From an uncultured Lachnospiraceae bacterium (GTDB lineage: Bacteria > Bacillota > Clostridia > Lachnospirales > Lachnospiraceae), in assembly GCA_934343915.1 (NCBI GenBank), contig CAKRIL010000046.1:1-23278 (forward strand): a stretch of 23,278 nucleotides of DNA, given 5' to 3'. Numbering within the stretch: the stretch's first letter is position 1; each line of letters begins with the position of its first letter. A program made the translations under genes and the position numbers. Shown here one piece after another: positions 5,269-13,863 of this stretch. The notes below the pieces were generated by a model. That model ran no database searches. It saw only the letters and a program-made list of their open reading frames with translations, and had not been told where the DNA came from.

Positions 5269-6723
5269 ATGGGTAAGATTATTGGCGAAGGCATTACCTT
5301 TGATGATGTGCTGCTGGTACCGCAGTATTCGGAAGTAACACCGAATATGGTGGATTTATCAACGAATCTTACAAAGAAGATTAGATTGAATGTTCCTATT
5401 ATGAGTGCCGGTATGGATACGGTTACTGAACACAGAATGGCGATTGCCATGGCAAGACAGGGTGGAATCGGTATCATTCACAAGAATATGTCCATAGAGG
5501 CTCAGGCTGAGGAAGTTGACAAGGTTAAGCGTTCAGAACATGGAGTAATCACTGACCCATTTTATTTATCACCTGAACATACACTCCGCGATGCGGACGA
5601 GCTTATGGCTAAGTTCCGTATTTCGGGCGTTCCTATCACAGAGGGAAAGAAGCTGGTTGGTATTATTACTAACCGTGACCTTAAGTTCGAGCAGGATTTT
5701 GACAAGAAGATTCGCGAGTGCATGACAAGCGAAGGTCTTGTAACTGCTAAGGAAGGAACTACTCTTGAGGAGGCTAAGCAGATTCTTGCCAAGGCGCGCA
5801 AGGAGAAGCTTCCTATTGTAGATGATGACTTCAATCTTAAGGGACTCATCACAATCAAGGATATTGAGAAGCAGATTAAGTATCCTTTATCTGCCAAGGA
5901 CGAGCAGGGAAGACTTCTCTGTGGTGCTGCGGTAGGTATCACCAAGAATATTATGGAGAGAGTGGACGCACTTGTTGAGGCGAAGGTCGATTGTATCGTA
6001 ATTGACTCGGCACACGGACATTCCAAGAATATTATCACTACACTTAAGCAGGTTAAGGCTAAGTATCCTGACCTTCAGGTTATCGCAGGCAACATTGCAA
6101 CGGGAGCAGCAGCTAAGGCACTTATTGAGGCAGGAGTTGATGCGGTTAAGGTTGGTATAGGTCCTGGTTCAATCTGTACAACAAGAGTTGTTGCAGGTAT
6201 CGGTGTTCCTCAGATTACAGCTGTTATGGATGTATATGAGGTTGCTAAGCAGTATGGCATCCCTGTTATCGCAGATGGTGGTATCAAGTTCTCAGGAGAC
6301 ATCACGAAGGCTATTGCAGCAGGTGCAGATGTATGTATGATGGGAAGCATGTTCGCCGGATGTGACGAGGCTCCGGGAGATTTCGAGTTATTCCAGGGCC
6401 GTAAGTATAAGGTATACCGCGGCATGGGTTCCATCGCAGCTATGGAGAACGGAAGCAAGGACAGATATTTCCAGACAGATGCTAAGAAGCTTGTTCCGGA
6501 AGGCGTTGAAGGACGAGTTGCATATAAGGGTCTCCTTGAAGATACAGTATTCCAGCTTATGGGCGGTCTTCGTTCAGGAATGGGCTACTGCGGAGCCGCT
6601 ACTATTCCTTATCTTAAGGAGAACGGTCAGTTCGTTAAGATTTCTGCCGCATCACTTAAGGAGAGCCATCCACATGATATTCATATCACGAAGGAAGCTC
6701 CTAATTACAGTGTAGACCAGTAA
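5269..6723 (+). CDS. guaB: IMP dehydrogenase
   Basis: It oxidises IMP to XMP with NAD+, the committed step of guanine nucleotide synthesis. The 484-residue length is typical. The N-terminal barrel part (GITFDDVLLVPQYSEV) is followed by two CBS domains (about residues 92-205), which in this family bind purine nucleotides and regulate activity. The barrel then resumes with DSAHGHS (247-253). The catalytic loop GIGPGSICTTR has Cys303. The mobile flap carries the Arg399-Tyr400 pair in DRYFQ, followed by EGVEGRV. All residues needed for activity are present. GAGGA lies about 10 bases before the ATG. The amidase gene 39 bases downstream has no promoter of its own that I can see and may be co-transcribed. 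Confidence 0.98.
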   Translation: MGKIIGEGITFDDVLLVPQYSEVTPNMVDLSTNLTKKIRLNVPIMSAGMDTVTEHRMAIAMARQGGIGIIHKNMSIEAQAEEVDKVKRSEHGVITDPFYLSPEHTLRDADELMAKFRISGVPITEGKKLVGIITNRDLKFEQDFDKKIRECMTSEGLVTAKEGTTLEEAKQILAKARKEKLPIVDDDFNLKGLITIKDIEKQIKYPLSAKDEQGRLLCGAAVGITKNIMERVDALVEAKVDCIVIDSAHGHSKNIITTLKQVKAKYPDLQVIAGNIATGAAAKALIEAGVDAVKVGIGPGSICTTRVVAGIGVPQITAVMDVYEVAKQYGIPVIADGGIKFSGDITKAIAAGADVCMMGSMFAGCDEAPGDFELFQGRKYKVYRGMGSIAAMENGSKDRYFQTDAKKLVPEGVEGRVAYKGLLEDTVFQLMGGLRSGMGYCGAATIPYLKENGQFVKISAASLKESHPHDIHITKEAPNYSVDQ

Positions 6724-6762
6724 GCGGGAGATTAATTGAGACACATAGTAAGGGGTACCTGA

Positions 6763-7482
6763 ATGAAAAAAGGTATGTTAATCTTATCAGGAGTATTTGG
6801 GCTGTCAATGATAGCCCTTGTACTCCTGATTATGGTATATATAGAAAAGAACGATATTCAGAAGAATCAGAATGTGAATAACACGGAATCTGATATCACG
6901 GAGGAGACCACGACAAGACCTTCAGTGGTGCTTGTCACTCTGCCGAAGGAAGTGGAGCTTCCTGAATGGGCGAAGGAGTTCAAGAACACGATAACGGAGG
7001 ATATGCTTCCGGTCAACCCATATTCAAGACCCGGCAAGGAGCTTGAGGAGGTGAATGCGGTTGTCATTCACTATGTGGGGAATCCGGGAACGACGGCTGC
7101 ACAGAACAGGAGCTATTTCGAGAATATCATCGAGACAGGGGAGGCCTCCGTGAGCAGCCATTTTATAGTCGGACTTGAGGGCGAGATTATCCAGTGCGTT
7201 CCGCTTGATGAAATATCTTATGCATCCAATACGCGGAATGAGGATACGATTGCGATTGAGAGCTGTCATCCGGATGAGTCAGGCAAGTATAATCAGGAGA
7301 CCTATGATTCCATGGTTAGGCTCACCGCTTATCTGTGTATTCTGTATAATCTGAATCCCGATACCGATGTCATAAGGCATTATGATATCACAGGGAAGGA
7401 ATGTCCTAAGTATTTTGTTGACTATGAGAATGAATGGAATCTGTTCAAGGCTCAGGTTAAGCGTCAGATGAGTGAAAAATAG
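6763..7482 (+). CDS. Membrane-anchored N-acetylmuramoyl-L-alanine amidase (Amidase_2 type)
   Basis: It is predicted to cleave the bond between N-acetylmuramic acid and L-alanine in peptidoglycan. The 239-residue product has one N-terminal membrane helix (about 5-27) without a clear signal-peptidase site, so it is likely an anchored extracellular enzyme. A threonine/glutamate-rich linker (about 38-60) follows. The zinc-dependent PGRP/Amidase_2 domain spans about 95-225. Its likely zinc ligands are His103 (VVIHYVG), His206 (IRHYD) and Cys214 (GKECPKYF), with Glu166 in AIESCHP. AAGGGG lies 7 bases before the ATG. It follows guaB by 39 bases and ends before a strong bidirectional terminator. Its role could be wall turnover or spore-related; the sequence does not decide. 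Confidence 0.9.
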   Translation: MKKGMLILSGVFGLSMIALVLLIMVYIEKNDIQKNQNVNNTESDITEETTTRPSVVLVTLPKEVELPEWAKEFKNTITEDMLPVNPYSRPGKELEEVNAVVIHYVGNPGTTAAQNRSYFENIIETGEASVSSHFIVGLEGEIIQCVPLDEISYASNTRNEDTIAIESCHPDESGKYNQETYDSMVRLTAYLCILYNLNPDTDVIRHYDITGKECPKYFVDYENEWNLFKAQVKRQMSEK

Positions 7483-7492
7483 AATTGTAATT

Positions 7493-7542
7493 AAAAAGAG
7501 TGCATGATGATATCACATAAGATATCGCCATGCACTCTTTTT
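7493..7542. terminator. Bidirectional terminator between convergent genes
   Basis: AAAAAGAGTGCATG (7493-7506) and CATGCACTCTTTTT (7529-7542) form a 14-bp stem with T-runs on both strands. It serves the guaB-amidase unit and the convergent YcxB-like gene. Confidence 0.9.
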
Positions 7543-7554
7543 ATTGGGCAGCCT

Positions 7555-8094
7555 TTAAAGAAATCTGCTTACCTTACAGTTATTTGCAAGACCTGCAACC
7601 ATCATATCCTCGAATTCATCGGCTCTGCCGTCCGGAATATCGCTGTGTCTTATCATAACAAGCACCTTGCTCTTTTGGAACATCATGTAGAAACCGAACA
7701 CGTTGGTGTATACATGAGTGAATTCATCATAGCGGATAAAGCTGTGGACATCATGCTCAGCTACGTCAATAAGAATTCCGTTCTCCATAAGGCAGAACTC
7801 GCACGGAGCTGTCTCGGATGGGTCGCGGTGCCTAAGGTGGTAACGTATGCTTGAATTGAACTGGGTGATTATCAGTACCGGATAGAACAAAAACACGATG
7901 CATAAAATTGCCCAAAAGGTATCCATTGTACCATTCGCCAATCTGTATACACCACAGCTTATGCTCACAATGATGAGTGCAAGCATAATAATTGCCTCAG
8001 CCTTGGTTCGTATGAATCTGTTCCAGTAGGTTATCTTTTTGTATTCTTTGCCGTCAGGCTTCTGTGTAGAAGTGAATCGTATAACTGTCTTCAT
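7555..8094 (-). CDS. YcxB-like two-helix membrane protein
   Basis: The product has 179 residues. A short N-terminal cytoplasmic part (IRFTSTQKPDGKEYKKITYWNRF) precedes two membrane helices (about 33-51 and 58-77). A C-terminal domain of the YcxB type follows (about 95-175), beta-rich with CEFCLMENGILIDVAEHD and SFIRYDEFTHVYTNVFGFYMMF. YcxB-like domains have a PH-like fold and no known enzymatic role. AGGAAAGG lies 6 bases before the ATG. The gene is monocistronic, with a near-consensus promoter divergent from that of ribU. Function unknown. Confidence 0.8.
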   Translation of the reverse strand: MKTVIRFTSTQKPDGKEYKKITYWNRFIRTKAEAIIMLALIIVSISCGVYRLANGTMDTFWAILCIVFLFYPVLIITQFNSSIRYHLRHRDPSETAPCEFCLMENGILIDVAEHDVHSFIRYDEFTHVYTNVFGFYMMFQKSKVLVMIRHSDIPDGRADEFEDMMVAGLANNCKVSRFL

Positions 8095-8137
8095 GGTGTG
8101 CCTTTCCTGATTAAAACTGTTTTAACGTTTATAAAGT

Positions 8138-8166
8138 AGTATAATACATGCTTATTGTTACGTCAA
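8138..8166 (-). promoter_or_regulatory. Promoter of the YcxB-like gene
   Basis: On the minus strand TTGACG (8166-8161) and TATACT (8143-8138) are 17 bases apart. Its -35 box is 15 bases from that of the divergent ribU promoter. Confidence 0.65.
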
Positions 8167-8181
8167 ATATTTCTTATCATA

Positions 8182-8210
8182 TTGACCATATACGCTTAAG
8201 GTGATATTAT
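8182..8210 (+). promoter_or_regulatory. Promoter of ribU and its FMN riboswitch
   Basis: TTGACC (8182-8187) and TATTAT (8205-8210) are 17 bases apart. The leader of about 215 bases holds the riboswitch. Confidence 0.7.
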
Positions 8211-8268
8211 ATAACGGATGGACAAATGTATAGCAACACATACCATTTGGAAGTTAGAGAAATATCTC

Positions 8269-8426
8269 CAACCTTCAGGGCAGAGTGAGCGTGCCGGAAT
8301 ATAATACCTGCATGCAATTCTCGACTGGCAGTATAGTCTGCGACCCGCCAAGGCGGTTGATTGGGTGCAATTCCCATACCAACGGTACAGTCCGGATGAA
8401 AGAAGAAGGCGCAAGCCTTAAGGAGG
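8269..8426 (+). promoter_or_regulatory. FMN riboswitch (RFN element) with likely translational switch
   Basis: Conserved RFN segments appear in order: CCTTCAGGGCAG (8272-8283), CAATTCTCGACTGGCAGT (8315-8332), AGTCTGCGAC (8334-8343), GGGTGCAATTCCC (8363-8375) and CGGTACAGTCCGGATGAAAG (8383-8402). An extra hairpin (GCGTGC/GCATGC, 8289-8315) is inserted in the P2 loop. P1 can be CCTTC (8272-8276) with GAAGG (8405-8409). That pairing competes with an AAGGC-GCAA-GCCTT hairpin (8406-8419) lying directly before the AAGGAGG ribosome site (8420-8426). There is no T-run, so control of translation rather than termination is likely. FMN would be expected to lower ribU expression. Confidence 0.93.
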
Positions 8427-8432
8427 ATTATA

Positions 8433-9032
8433 ATGAGTAAGAAGTCATTTCTCAGTGTTCGTACACTGACTGTTACCGCTATGCTTACGGCGGTGTCCTA
8501 TGTATTGTATCTTTTTGGTTTTCACATTCCTATTGTCCCAAGCTTTTTAACAATGGATTTTTCGGAGCTCCCGGCGGTTATTGCATCGCTCTCAATGGGA
8601 CCTGTGGCAGGTGTGCTTGTATGTCTGCTCAAGAATATTCTGCACCTTGCAATATCACATACAATGTGGGTGGGAGAGCTGTCGAACTTCATTCTCGGTG
8701 TGGCATTCGTTGTACCGGTAGGGCTTATATATAAGAAGCATAAGACCAAGAAGGGAGCTGTTGCAGCACTCATATCGGGAGCAGTTATCATGGCACTTGT
8801 CGGAGTGGTGTCCAACTACTTTATAATATATCCGTTGTATGACAAGCTTGCATTTCCGATGGAGGTAATAGTGGGAATGTACACGGCGATTCTTCCGAGT
8901 GTCACATCGCTCTTTCAGGCACTTTTGATATTCAATCTTCCATTTACATTCGTAAAGGCTATGGTGAGTGTCATTGTGACGCTGTTCATATATAAGCCGT
9001 TGTCACCGATTATAAAGGGAACTTACAGATAA
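8433..9032 (+). CDS. ribU: Riboflavin ECF transporter substrate-binding (S) component
   Basis: It is an integral membrane protein that binds riboflavin and works with the shared EcfA-EcfA'-EcfT energising module, which is not in this window. The 199-residue product has about six membrane helices. The first helix carries the S-component AxxxA motif (Ala16 and Ala20 in TAMLTAVSY), which contacts EcfT. The segment IPIVPSFLTMDFSELPAVIASLSMG-type is typical of RibU. The FMN riboswitch directly upstream independently supports the riboflavin substrate. AAGGAGG lies 6 bases before the ATG. A terminator follows at 9047. Confidence 0.95.
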   Translation: MSKKSFLSVRTLTVTAMLTAVSYVLYLFGFHIPIVPSFLTMDFSELPAVIASLSMGPVAGVLVCLLKNILHLAISHTMWVGELSNFILGVAFVVPVGLIYKKHKTKKGAVAALISGAVIMALVGVVSNYFIIYPLYDKLAFPMEVIVGMYTAILPSVTSLFQALLIFNLPFTFVKAMVSVIVTLFIYKPLSPIIKGTYR

Positions 9033-9046
9033 ATTTACATAAAATG

Positions 9047-9085
9047 CAGCCGAGAACAAGTCCATCGCCTCGGCTGTATTTTTTC
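9047..9085 (+). terminator. Terminator of ribU
   Basis: CAGCCGAG and CTCGGCTG form an 8-bp stem around a 14-base loop, followed by a T-rich tail (ATTTTTTCTT). Confidence 0.85.
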
Positions 9086-9114
9086 TTGCATGGATATATG
9101 GTTAGTGGTAAAAT
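9086..9114 (+). promoter_or_regulatory. Promoter of the M16C protease-era-recO unit
   Basis: TTGCAT (9086-9091) and TAAAAT (9109-9114) are 17 bases apart, immediately after the ribU terminator. Confidence 0.65.
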
Positions 9115-9160
9115 TAATCACATAGCATGCTTTTAAGCATAAGTATAGAGGAGAGAACGT

Positions 9161-12082
9161 ATGAATTATAACAGTGAAACCTATGAACTTGTTATGGAAC
9201 AGGAATTATCAGATATTTCTGCTACAGGTTATCTGTTCCGACACAAGAAGTCGGGAGCAAGAATTGCCATGGTATCTAATGATGATGAGAATAAGGTATT
9301 CTGTATAGGCTTCAGGACACCTCCGGCTGACAGCACCGGAGTTCCGCATATTCTTGAGCATTCCGTGCTCTGTGGTTCGGACAAATATCCTGCCAAGGAT
9401 CCTTTTGTAGAGCTCATGAAGGGCTCACTCAACACATTTTTAAATGCTATGACATTCCCGGACAAGACAATATATCCGATAGCAAGCTGCAATGACGTTG
9501 ATTATAAGAACCTTACTGATGTATATATGGATGCGGTGCTTCATCCTAATATATACAAGAGAGAGCAGATATTCAAGCAGGAGGGCTGGCACTATGAGCT
9601 TACCGACCTTGATGCACCGCTCACATACAACGGTGTTGTATACAATGAGATGAAGGGAGCATTCTCATCACCTACACAGAGGGTATACCGCATGTGTCTC
9701 AATTCACTCTATCCTGACACGGCTTACGCTACTGAGTCAGGCGGAGACCCTGTGTATATTCCGGATTTGAGCTATGAGCAGTTCCTTAATTTTCACAAGA
9801 CACTCTATCATCCGGCTAACAGCTATATCTTCGTGTACGGCAACTGTGACATGGAGGAGAGACTTAATTATCTTGACAGAGAGTATTTAAGCAGGTATGA
9901 CAGAATAGAGGTTGATTCCAAGCTTGCACATCAGAAGCCTTTTGATAAGATGAACAGGGTTGAGGGTGTGTACTCCGTAACCGAGGACGAGGGAACGGAC
10001 AACAAGGCATATCTCGCATACAACGCATCAATAGGCGATGCGGGCGATATGAAGCTCTCACTTGCCTTTACAGTACTTGAATATGCACTCTTTAATGCAC
10101 CGGGAGCACCTGTGCGTCAGGCACTCATTGATGCAGGAATAGGTGAGGATGTGAGCGGTTCATATGACCATTCAATCATGCAGCCTATGGTTACAATCAT
10201 GTCTACCAACACGAATTCTGACAGGGAAGAGGAGTTCGTTAAGATTATAAAGGATTCATTGAAGAAGCTTGCTGATGAGGGAATCAATAAGGATACGCTC
10301 AGGGCAGGAATCAACTACAATGAGTTCCGTTACAGAGAGGCGGATTTCGGAAGATGGCCTAAGGGACTCATGTACGGAATAGATATGCTCGACAACTGGC
10401 TTTATGATGATAAAAAGCCTTTCCTCAACATGCAGATGGGTGAGGTATATGATTTCTTAAAGAAGCAGGTTGACACGGACTATTTTGAGCAGCTTATAAG
10501 GAAGTATCTTCTTGACAATCCTCATTCATCAATCGTTGTGTTAAAGCCTGAGATTGGCTACACAGCCAAGATGGAGGCTGCTACGGCACAGAAGCTTGAG
10601 GCATATAAGAAGACACTCTCCGTCGACGAGCTCAAGAAGCTTATAGAGGATACCAAGGCACTTAAGGAGTATCAGAGTGAGCCGTCAACCAAGGAGGAGC
10701 TTGAATCCATTCCTCTTCTTAAGAGAGAGGATATAGGTAAGAAGGCAGCAGCTCTTTATAATACCGAGAAGAGCATTGCGGGTGTGAAGGTGCTTCACCA
10801 CAACATCAACACCAACGGAATAGGCTACCTTCGCTTAAGTTTCAATATGGATAAGGTTGAGGACGAGCTTTTGCCGTATGCAGGACTTCTTTCTAAGGTT
10901 CTCGGCTCAATCGGAACCGAGAAGTACAGCTTCATAGAGCTGTCAAATGCGATGGATATAAGAACCGGAGGAATTTCGGTATCGACCGTGGGAACAAGCT
11001 TTGTAAAGCCGTCAAGAGGATACAGATATTCATTTGACATTGTAGGAAAGGCACTCTACTCGGATATTGCGGCTCTCACTGAGCTCATCGAGGAGATTAT
11101 GAATCATACTGTACTCGATGACTACAAGAGACTCAAGGAGATAGTCGGAGAGACCAAGGCAGGAATGCAGGCGAGAATGCAGTCGACAGGAAACGCAGTC
11201 GGTGCTGCTGAGCTTGCTGCGCAGATTACTGAGATTGGTGCAGTCAAGAAGCAGGTGGGTGGAAGAGGCTTCTACAGCTTCTTAGACGAGCTATATAAGA
11301 ATTTTGACGCGAAGAAGGAAGATGCTGTCGCTAAAATGAAGAAGGCTGCACAGCAGATTTTTGCAAAGTGCAACCTGCTTGTATCCTACACGGCTGACGA
11401 TGAGGGCTACGAGCTTGCAGCCGGACTTATAAAGGAGCTTATCGACACACTTAATACGCAGGAGCTTGTGAGCGTTAATAGAGCGTTAGAGCTTAAAAAG
11501 ACAAGACTTGCGTTAAAGACCGGCGGACAGGTCAACTTCGTATGCCGCGTAGGTGACTATGCGAAGAAGGGATTAAGCTACAACGGAGCTCTCAGAATAT
11601 TATCGAGTATGATGAACAGCGATTATCTCTGGATTAACATTCGAGTTAAAGGCGGAGCATACGGCTGTGGAGCAGCGTTTGGAACATACACAAGCACGCT
11701 CGGTGCGTTTACATCCTACAGAGACCCTAACCTTGAAAAGACCAACGAGATATATGACAAGGCACCGGAGTATGTTAAGAACTTCGATGCTGATGAGCGC
11801 GAGATGACCAAGTATGTCATCGGTACAATCTCCAGCCTCGATATTCCTAAGAACCCGTCAGCGAAGGGTGATGCCTCCTTCGACGCTTATGTGAGCGGAC
11901 TCACCGAGGAGATGCTTCAGAAGGAGAGAGATGAGGTGCTTAGCGCAACACCTGCCGACATCCGCGCACTTGCAGGTACCGTTGAGGCAGTATTGGAGGA
12001 CGGATATTTCTGCGTTGTCGGAAATGAGGATAAGATAAACGAAGCAAAGGACATGTTCGACGTAATCGAGCCTCTTGCTTAA
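9161..12082 (+). CDS. M16C (presequence-protease-like) zinc metallopeptidase
   Basis: It is a large cytoplasmic peptidase of the insulinase superfamily, predicted to degrade peptides inside a closed chamber. The 973-residue length fits the M16C (PreP) group, in which both halves of the chamber are on one chain. The inverted zinc motif HILEH gives His63, Glu66 and His67. The distal Glu163 lies in GVVYNEMKGA, 96 residues after the second His, the same spacing as I recall for plant PreP. The C-terminal half is a catalytically silent M16 copy, with the substrate-binding RVKGGAYGCGAAF segment. No signal peptide is present. GAGGAGAG lies 5-12 bases before the ATG. era begins 22 bases downstream without an intervening terminator. 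The physiological substrate is not evident. Confidence 0.93.
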   Translation: MNYNSETYELVMEQELSDISATGYLFRHKKSGARIAMVSNDDENKVFCIGFRTPPADSTGVPHILEHSVLCGSDKYPAKDPFVELMKGSLNTFLNAMTFPDKTIYPIASCNDVDYKNLTDVYMDAVLHPNIYKREQIFKQEGWHYELTDLDAPLTYNGVVYNEMKGAFSSPTQRVYRMCLNSLYPDTAYATESGGDPVYIPDLSYEQFLNFHKTLYHPANSYIFVYGNCDMEERLNYLDREYLSRYDRIEVDSKLAHQKPFDKMNRVEGVYSVTEDEGTDNKAYLAYNASIGDAGDMKLSLAFTVLEYALFNAPGAPVRQALIDAGIGEDVSGSYDHSIMQPMVTIMSTNTNSDREEEFVKIIKDSLKKLADEGINKDTLRAGINYNEFRYREADFGRWPKGLMYGIDMLDNWLYDDKKPFLNMQMGEVYDFLKKQVDTDYFEQLIRKYLLDNPHSSIVVLKPEIGYTAKMEAATAQKLEAYKKTLSVDELKKLIEDTKALKEYQSEPSTKEELESIPLLKREDIGKKAAALYNTEKSIAGVKVLHHNINTNGIGYLRLSFNMDKVEDELLPYAGLLSKVLGSIGTEKYSFIELSNAMDIRTGGISVSTVGTSFVKPSRGYRYSFDIVGKALYSDIAALTELIEEIMNHTVLDDYKRLKEIVGETKAGMQARMQSTGNAVGAAELAAQITEIGAVKKQVGGRGFYSFLDELYKNFDAKKEDAVAKMKKAAQQIFAKCNLLVSYTADDEGYELAAGLIKELIDTLNTQELVSVNRALELKKTRLALKTGGQVNFVCRVGDYAKKGLSYNGALRILSSMMNSDYLWINIRVKGGAYGCGAAFGTYTSTLGAFTSYRDPNLEKTNEIYDKAPEYVKNFDADEREMTKYVIGTISSLDIPKNPSAKGDASFDAYVSGLTEEMLQKERDEVLSATPADIRALAGTVEAVLEDGYFCVVGNEDKINEAKDMFDVIEPLA

Positions 12083-12104
12083 CATATTAAGAAATGGAGA
12101 TAAA

Positions 12105-13016
12105 ATGGCAGAATTAAAGACAGGCTTTGTGGCACTTATAGGCCGCCCGAATGTCGGGAAATCAACACTGATGAACAGGCTGATAGGGCAGAAGATAGCT
12201 ATTACTTCCAACAAGCCGCAGACGACAAGGAACAGGATTCAGACAGTATACACCGAAGAGAGAGGTCAGATAATCTTTCTTGATACTCCGGGTATCCATA
12301 AGGCGAAGAACAAGCTCGGAGAGTACATGGTGAACGCCGCGAAGCAGACTATGAATGATGTTGACGTTGTGCTTTGGCTTGTTGAGCCGACAACCTATAT
12401 AGGTGCGGGGGAGCAGCAGATAGCGGCTAACCTGAAAAACTGCAAGAAGCCGGTTATTCTTGTAATCAACAAGGTTGACACGGTGAAGAAGGAGGAGATA
12501 CTTAAGTTCATCGATGCATATAAGAATATTGTGCGTTTTGATGAGATAGTACCTGTATCGGCTCTCAAGGGACAGAATACGGATGACCTCATAGATGCCA
12601 TATTCAAGTATCTTCCTTACGGACCTATGTATTATGATGAGGACACCGTGACAGACCAGCCTATGAAGCAGATTGCGGCGGAGCTTATAAGGGAGAAGGC
12701 TCTAAGGTGTTTAAGTGATGAGATTCCTCACGGAATAGCCGTGACCATCGAGAGAATGAAGGAAAGACTTGACGGAAGCAATATCATAGATATTGACGCG
12801 ACCATTATATGTGAGAGGGATTCCCATAAGGGAATCATAATCGGCAAGGGCGGAGAGATGTTGAAGAAGATTGGCTCCGCGGCACGATTTGAGATAGAGC
12901 GTATGATGGAAATGCAGGTCAACCTTAAGCTCTGGGTCAAGGTAAAAAAGGAGTGGCGTGACAACGACCTCCTTATGAAGAACTACGGCTATGACGAGAA
13001 GGCATTGAAAAAATAA
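12105..13016 (+). CDS. era: GTPase Era, 16S rRNA processing and 30S assembly factor
   Basis: Era binds the 3' end of 16S rRNA during small-subunit maturation. The 303-residue product has a G domain with G1 GRPNVGKST (13-21), G3 DTPGIH (60-65), G4 NKVD (122-125) and G5 SAL (152-154). The C-terminal KH RNA-binding domain has GKGG at 247-250. The ATG at 12105 is preferred because GGAGA lies 4 bases before it. A possible upstream start at 12075 would overlap the protease gene and add non-family residues. It sits between the M16C gene (22-base gap) and recO (2-base gap), and so is probably translated from a shared mRNA. Confidence 0.97.
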   Translation: MAELKTGFVALIGRPNVGKSTLMNRLIGQKIAITSNKPQTTRNRIQTVYTEERGQIIFLDTPGIHKAKNKLGEYMVNAAKQTMNDVDVVLWLVEPTTYIGAGEQQIAANLKNCKKPVILVINKVDTVKKEEILKFIDAYKNIVRFDEIVPVSALKGQNTDDLIDAIFKYLPYGPMYYDEDTVTDQPMKQIAAELIREKALRCLSDEIPHGIAVTIERMKERLDGSNIIDIDATIICERDSHKGIIIGKGGEMLKKIGSAARFEIERMMEMQVNLKLWVKVKKEWRDNDLLMKNYGYDEKALKK

Positions 13017-13018
13017 TT

Positions 13019-13762
13019 ATGGCAGAGTTGATTGAAGTGACCGGAATGGTCATAGCATCGGGACCGATAGGCGAATATGATAAGAGAGTTGTGCTGCTTA
13101 CAAGGGAGCTTGGCAAGATAAGTGCATTCGCAAGAGGGGCAAGAAAGCCCGGCAATGCACTTATGGCACCATGCGAGAGCTTTGCGTTCGGCACCTTCTG
13201 TATATATCCCGGGAAGAATTCATACACGGTCGAGAAGGCATCAATAAAGAATTATTTCAGGGAGCTTGCCGATGACCTTTGCGGAGCGTGCTACGGATAT
13301 TATTTTCTCGAGCTTGCGGATTACTTTGCACGCGAGAATGAGGATGAGCGAGCAATGCTTGAGCTTTTGTACTATACGATGAAGGCTCTTTTGGACAAGA
13401 GAATTCCCAACAAGCTTGTGCGCGCGGTGTATGAGCTTAAGCAGCTTGTTATCAACGGACAGTATCCTGAATTCTTCTGCTGCAGTGCGTGCGGCTCGAC
13501 GGAGAAGCTTGCCGGGTTTTCGATTATGCAGAACGGAGTTGTGTGTTCGTCCTGCTGCAATCAGAAGGGTGTGATGGATGTTTCGCCTGCTGCACTGTAT
13601 GCACTTCAGTTCACGGTGAGCACACCGATTGACAGACTGTATTCCTTCACGGTGAAGGATGAGGTCCTGGCAGAACTCACACAGGTTATGCACAGGTGTG
13701 TGGATGCCTATGTTGATAAGAGGATGAAATCGCTTGATATGCTTGAGATTGTGGATAATTAA
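13019..13762 (+). CDS. recO: DNA repair protein RecO
   Basis: RecO helps RecR load RecA on SSB-coated single-stranded DNA in RecF-pathway recombination. The 247-residue length is typical. The N-terminal OB fold (LIEVTGMVIASGPIGEYDKRV) is followed by a helical part. A zinc-binding module has Cys155-x2-Cys158 and Cys176-x2-Cys179 (FCCSACG, VCSSCC). The ATG follows the era stop codon by two bases, and the nearest AAGG is too far upstream to be an ideal ribosome site. Translation is therefore probably coupled to era. The era-recO-glyS order matches the arrangement known from Bacillus and clostridia. Confidence 0.94.
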   Translation: MAELIEVTGMVIASGPIGEYDKRVVLLTRELGKISAFARGARKPGNALMAPCESFAFGTFCIYPGKNSYTVEKASIKNYFRELADDLCGACYGYYFLELADYFARENEDERAMLELLYYTMKALLDKRIPNKLVRAVYELKQLVINGQYPEFFCCSACGSTEKLAGFSIMQNGVVCSSCCNQKGVMDVSPAALYALQFTVSTPIDRLYSFTVKDEVLAELTQVMHRCVDAYVDKRMKSLDMLEIVDN

Positions 13763-13774
13763 AGCGGTTATGCC

Positions 13775-13803
13775 TTGCAATTATGACAAATGTGTTGTAA
13801 AAT
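13775..13803 (+). promoter_or_regulatory. Promoter of glyS
   Basis: TTGCAA (13775-13780) and TAAAAT (13798-13803) are 17 bases apart. The leader to the start codon is only about 55 bases, so there is no room for a T-box, unlike many Firmicute aminoacyl-tRNA synthetase genes. Confidence 0.6.
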
Positions 13804-13863
13804 TCTACACATGCACAAAAATGTGAATAAAATATGCAAAAATATGCGGAAGTGAGGAAGATT

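Noticed and set aside
12075..12104. Earlier era start overlapping the M16C gene
   Set aside because: The extra ten residues are not family-like and the ATG at 12105 has a ribosome site.
13241..13780. Long antisense reading frame opposite recO (and similar frames opposite guaB, glyS and pepF)
   Set aside because: Shadow of a well-supported gene; no ribosome site, promoter or recognisable protein.
13834..13863. Earlier ATG for glyS
   Set aside because: No ribosome site, while GAGGAAG directly precedes the ATG at 13864.
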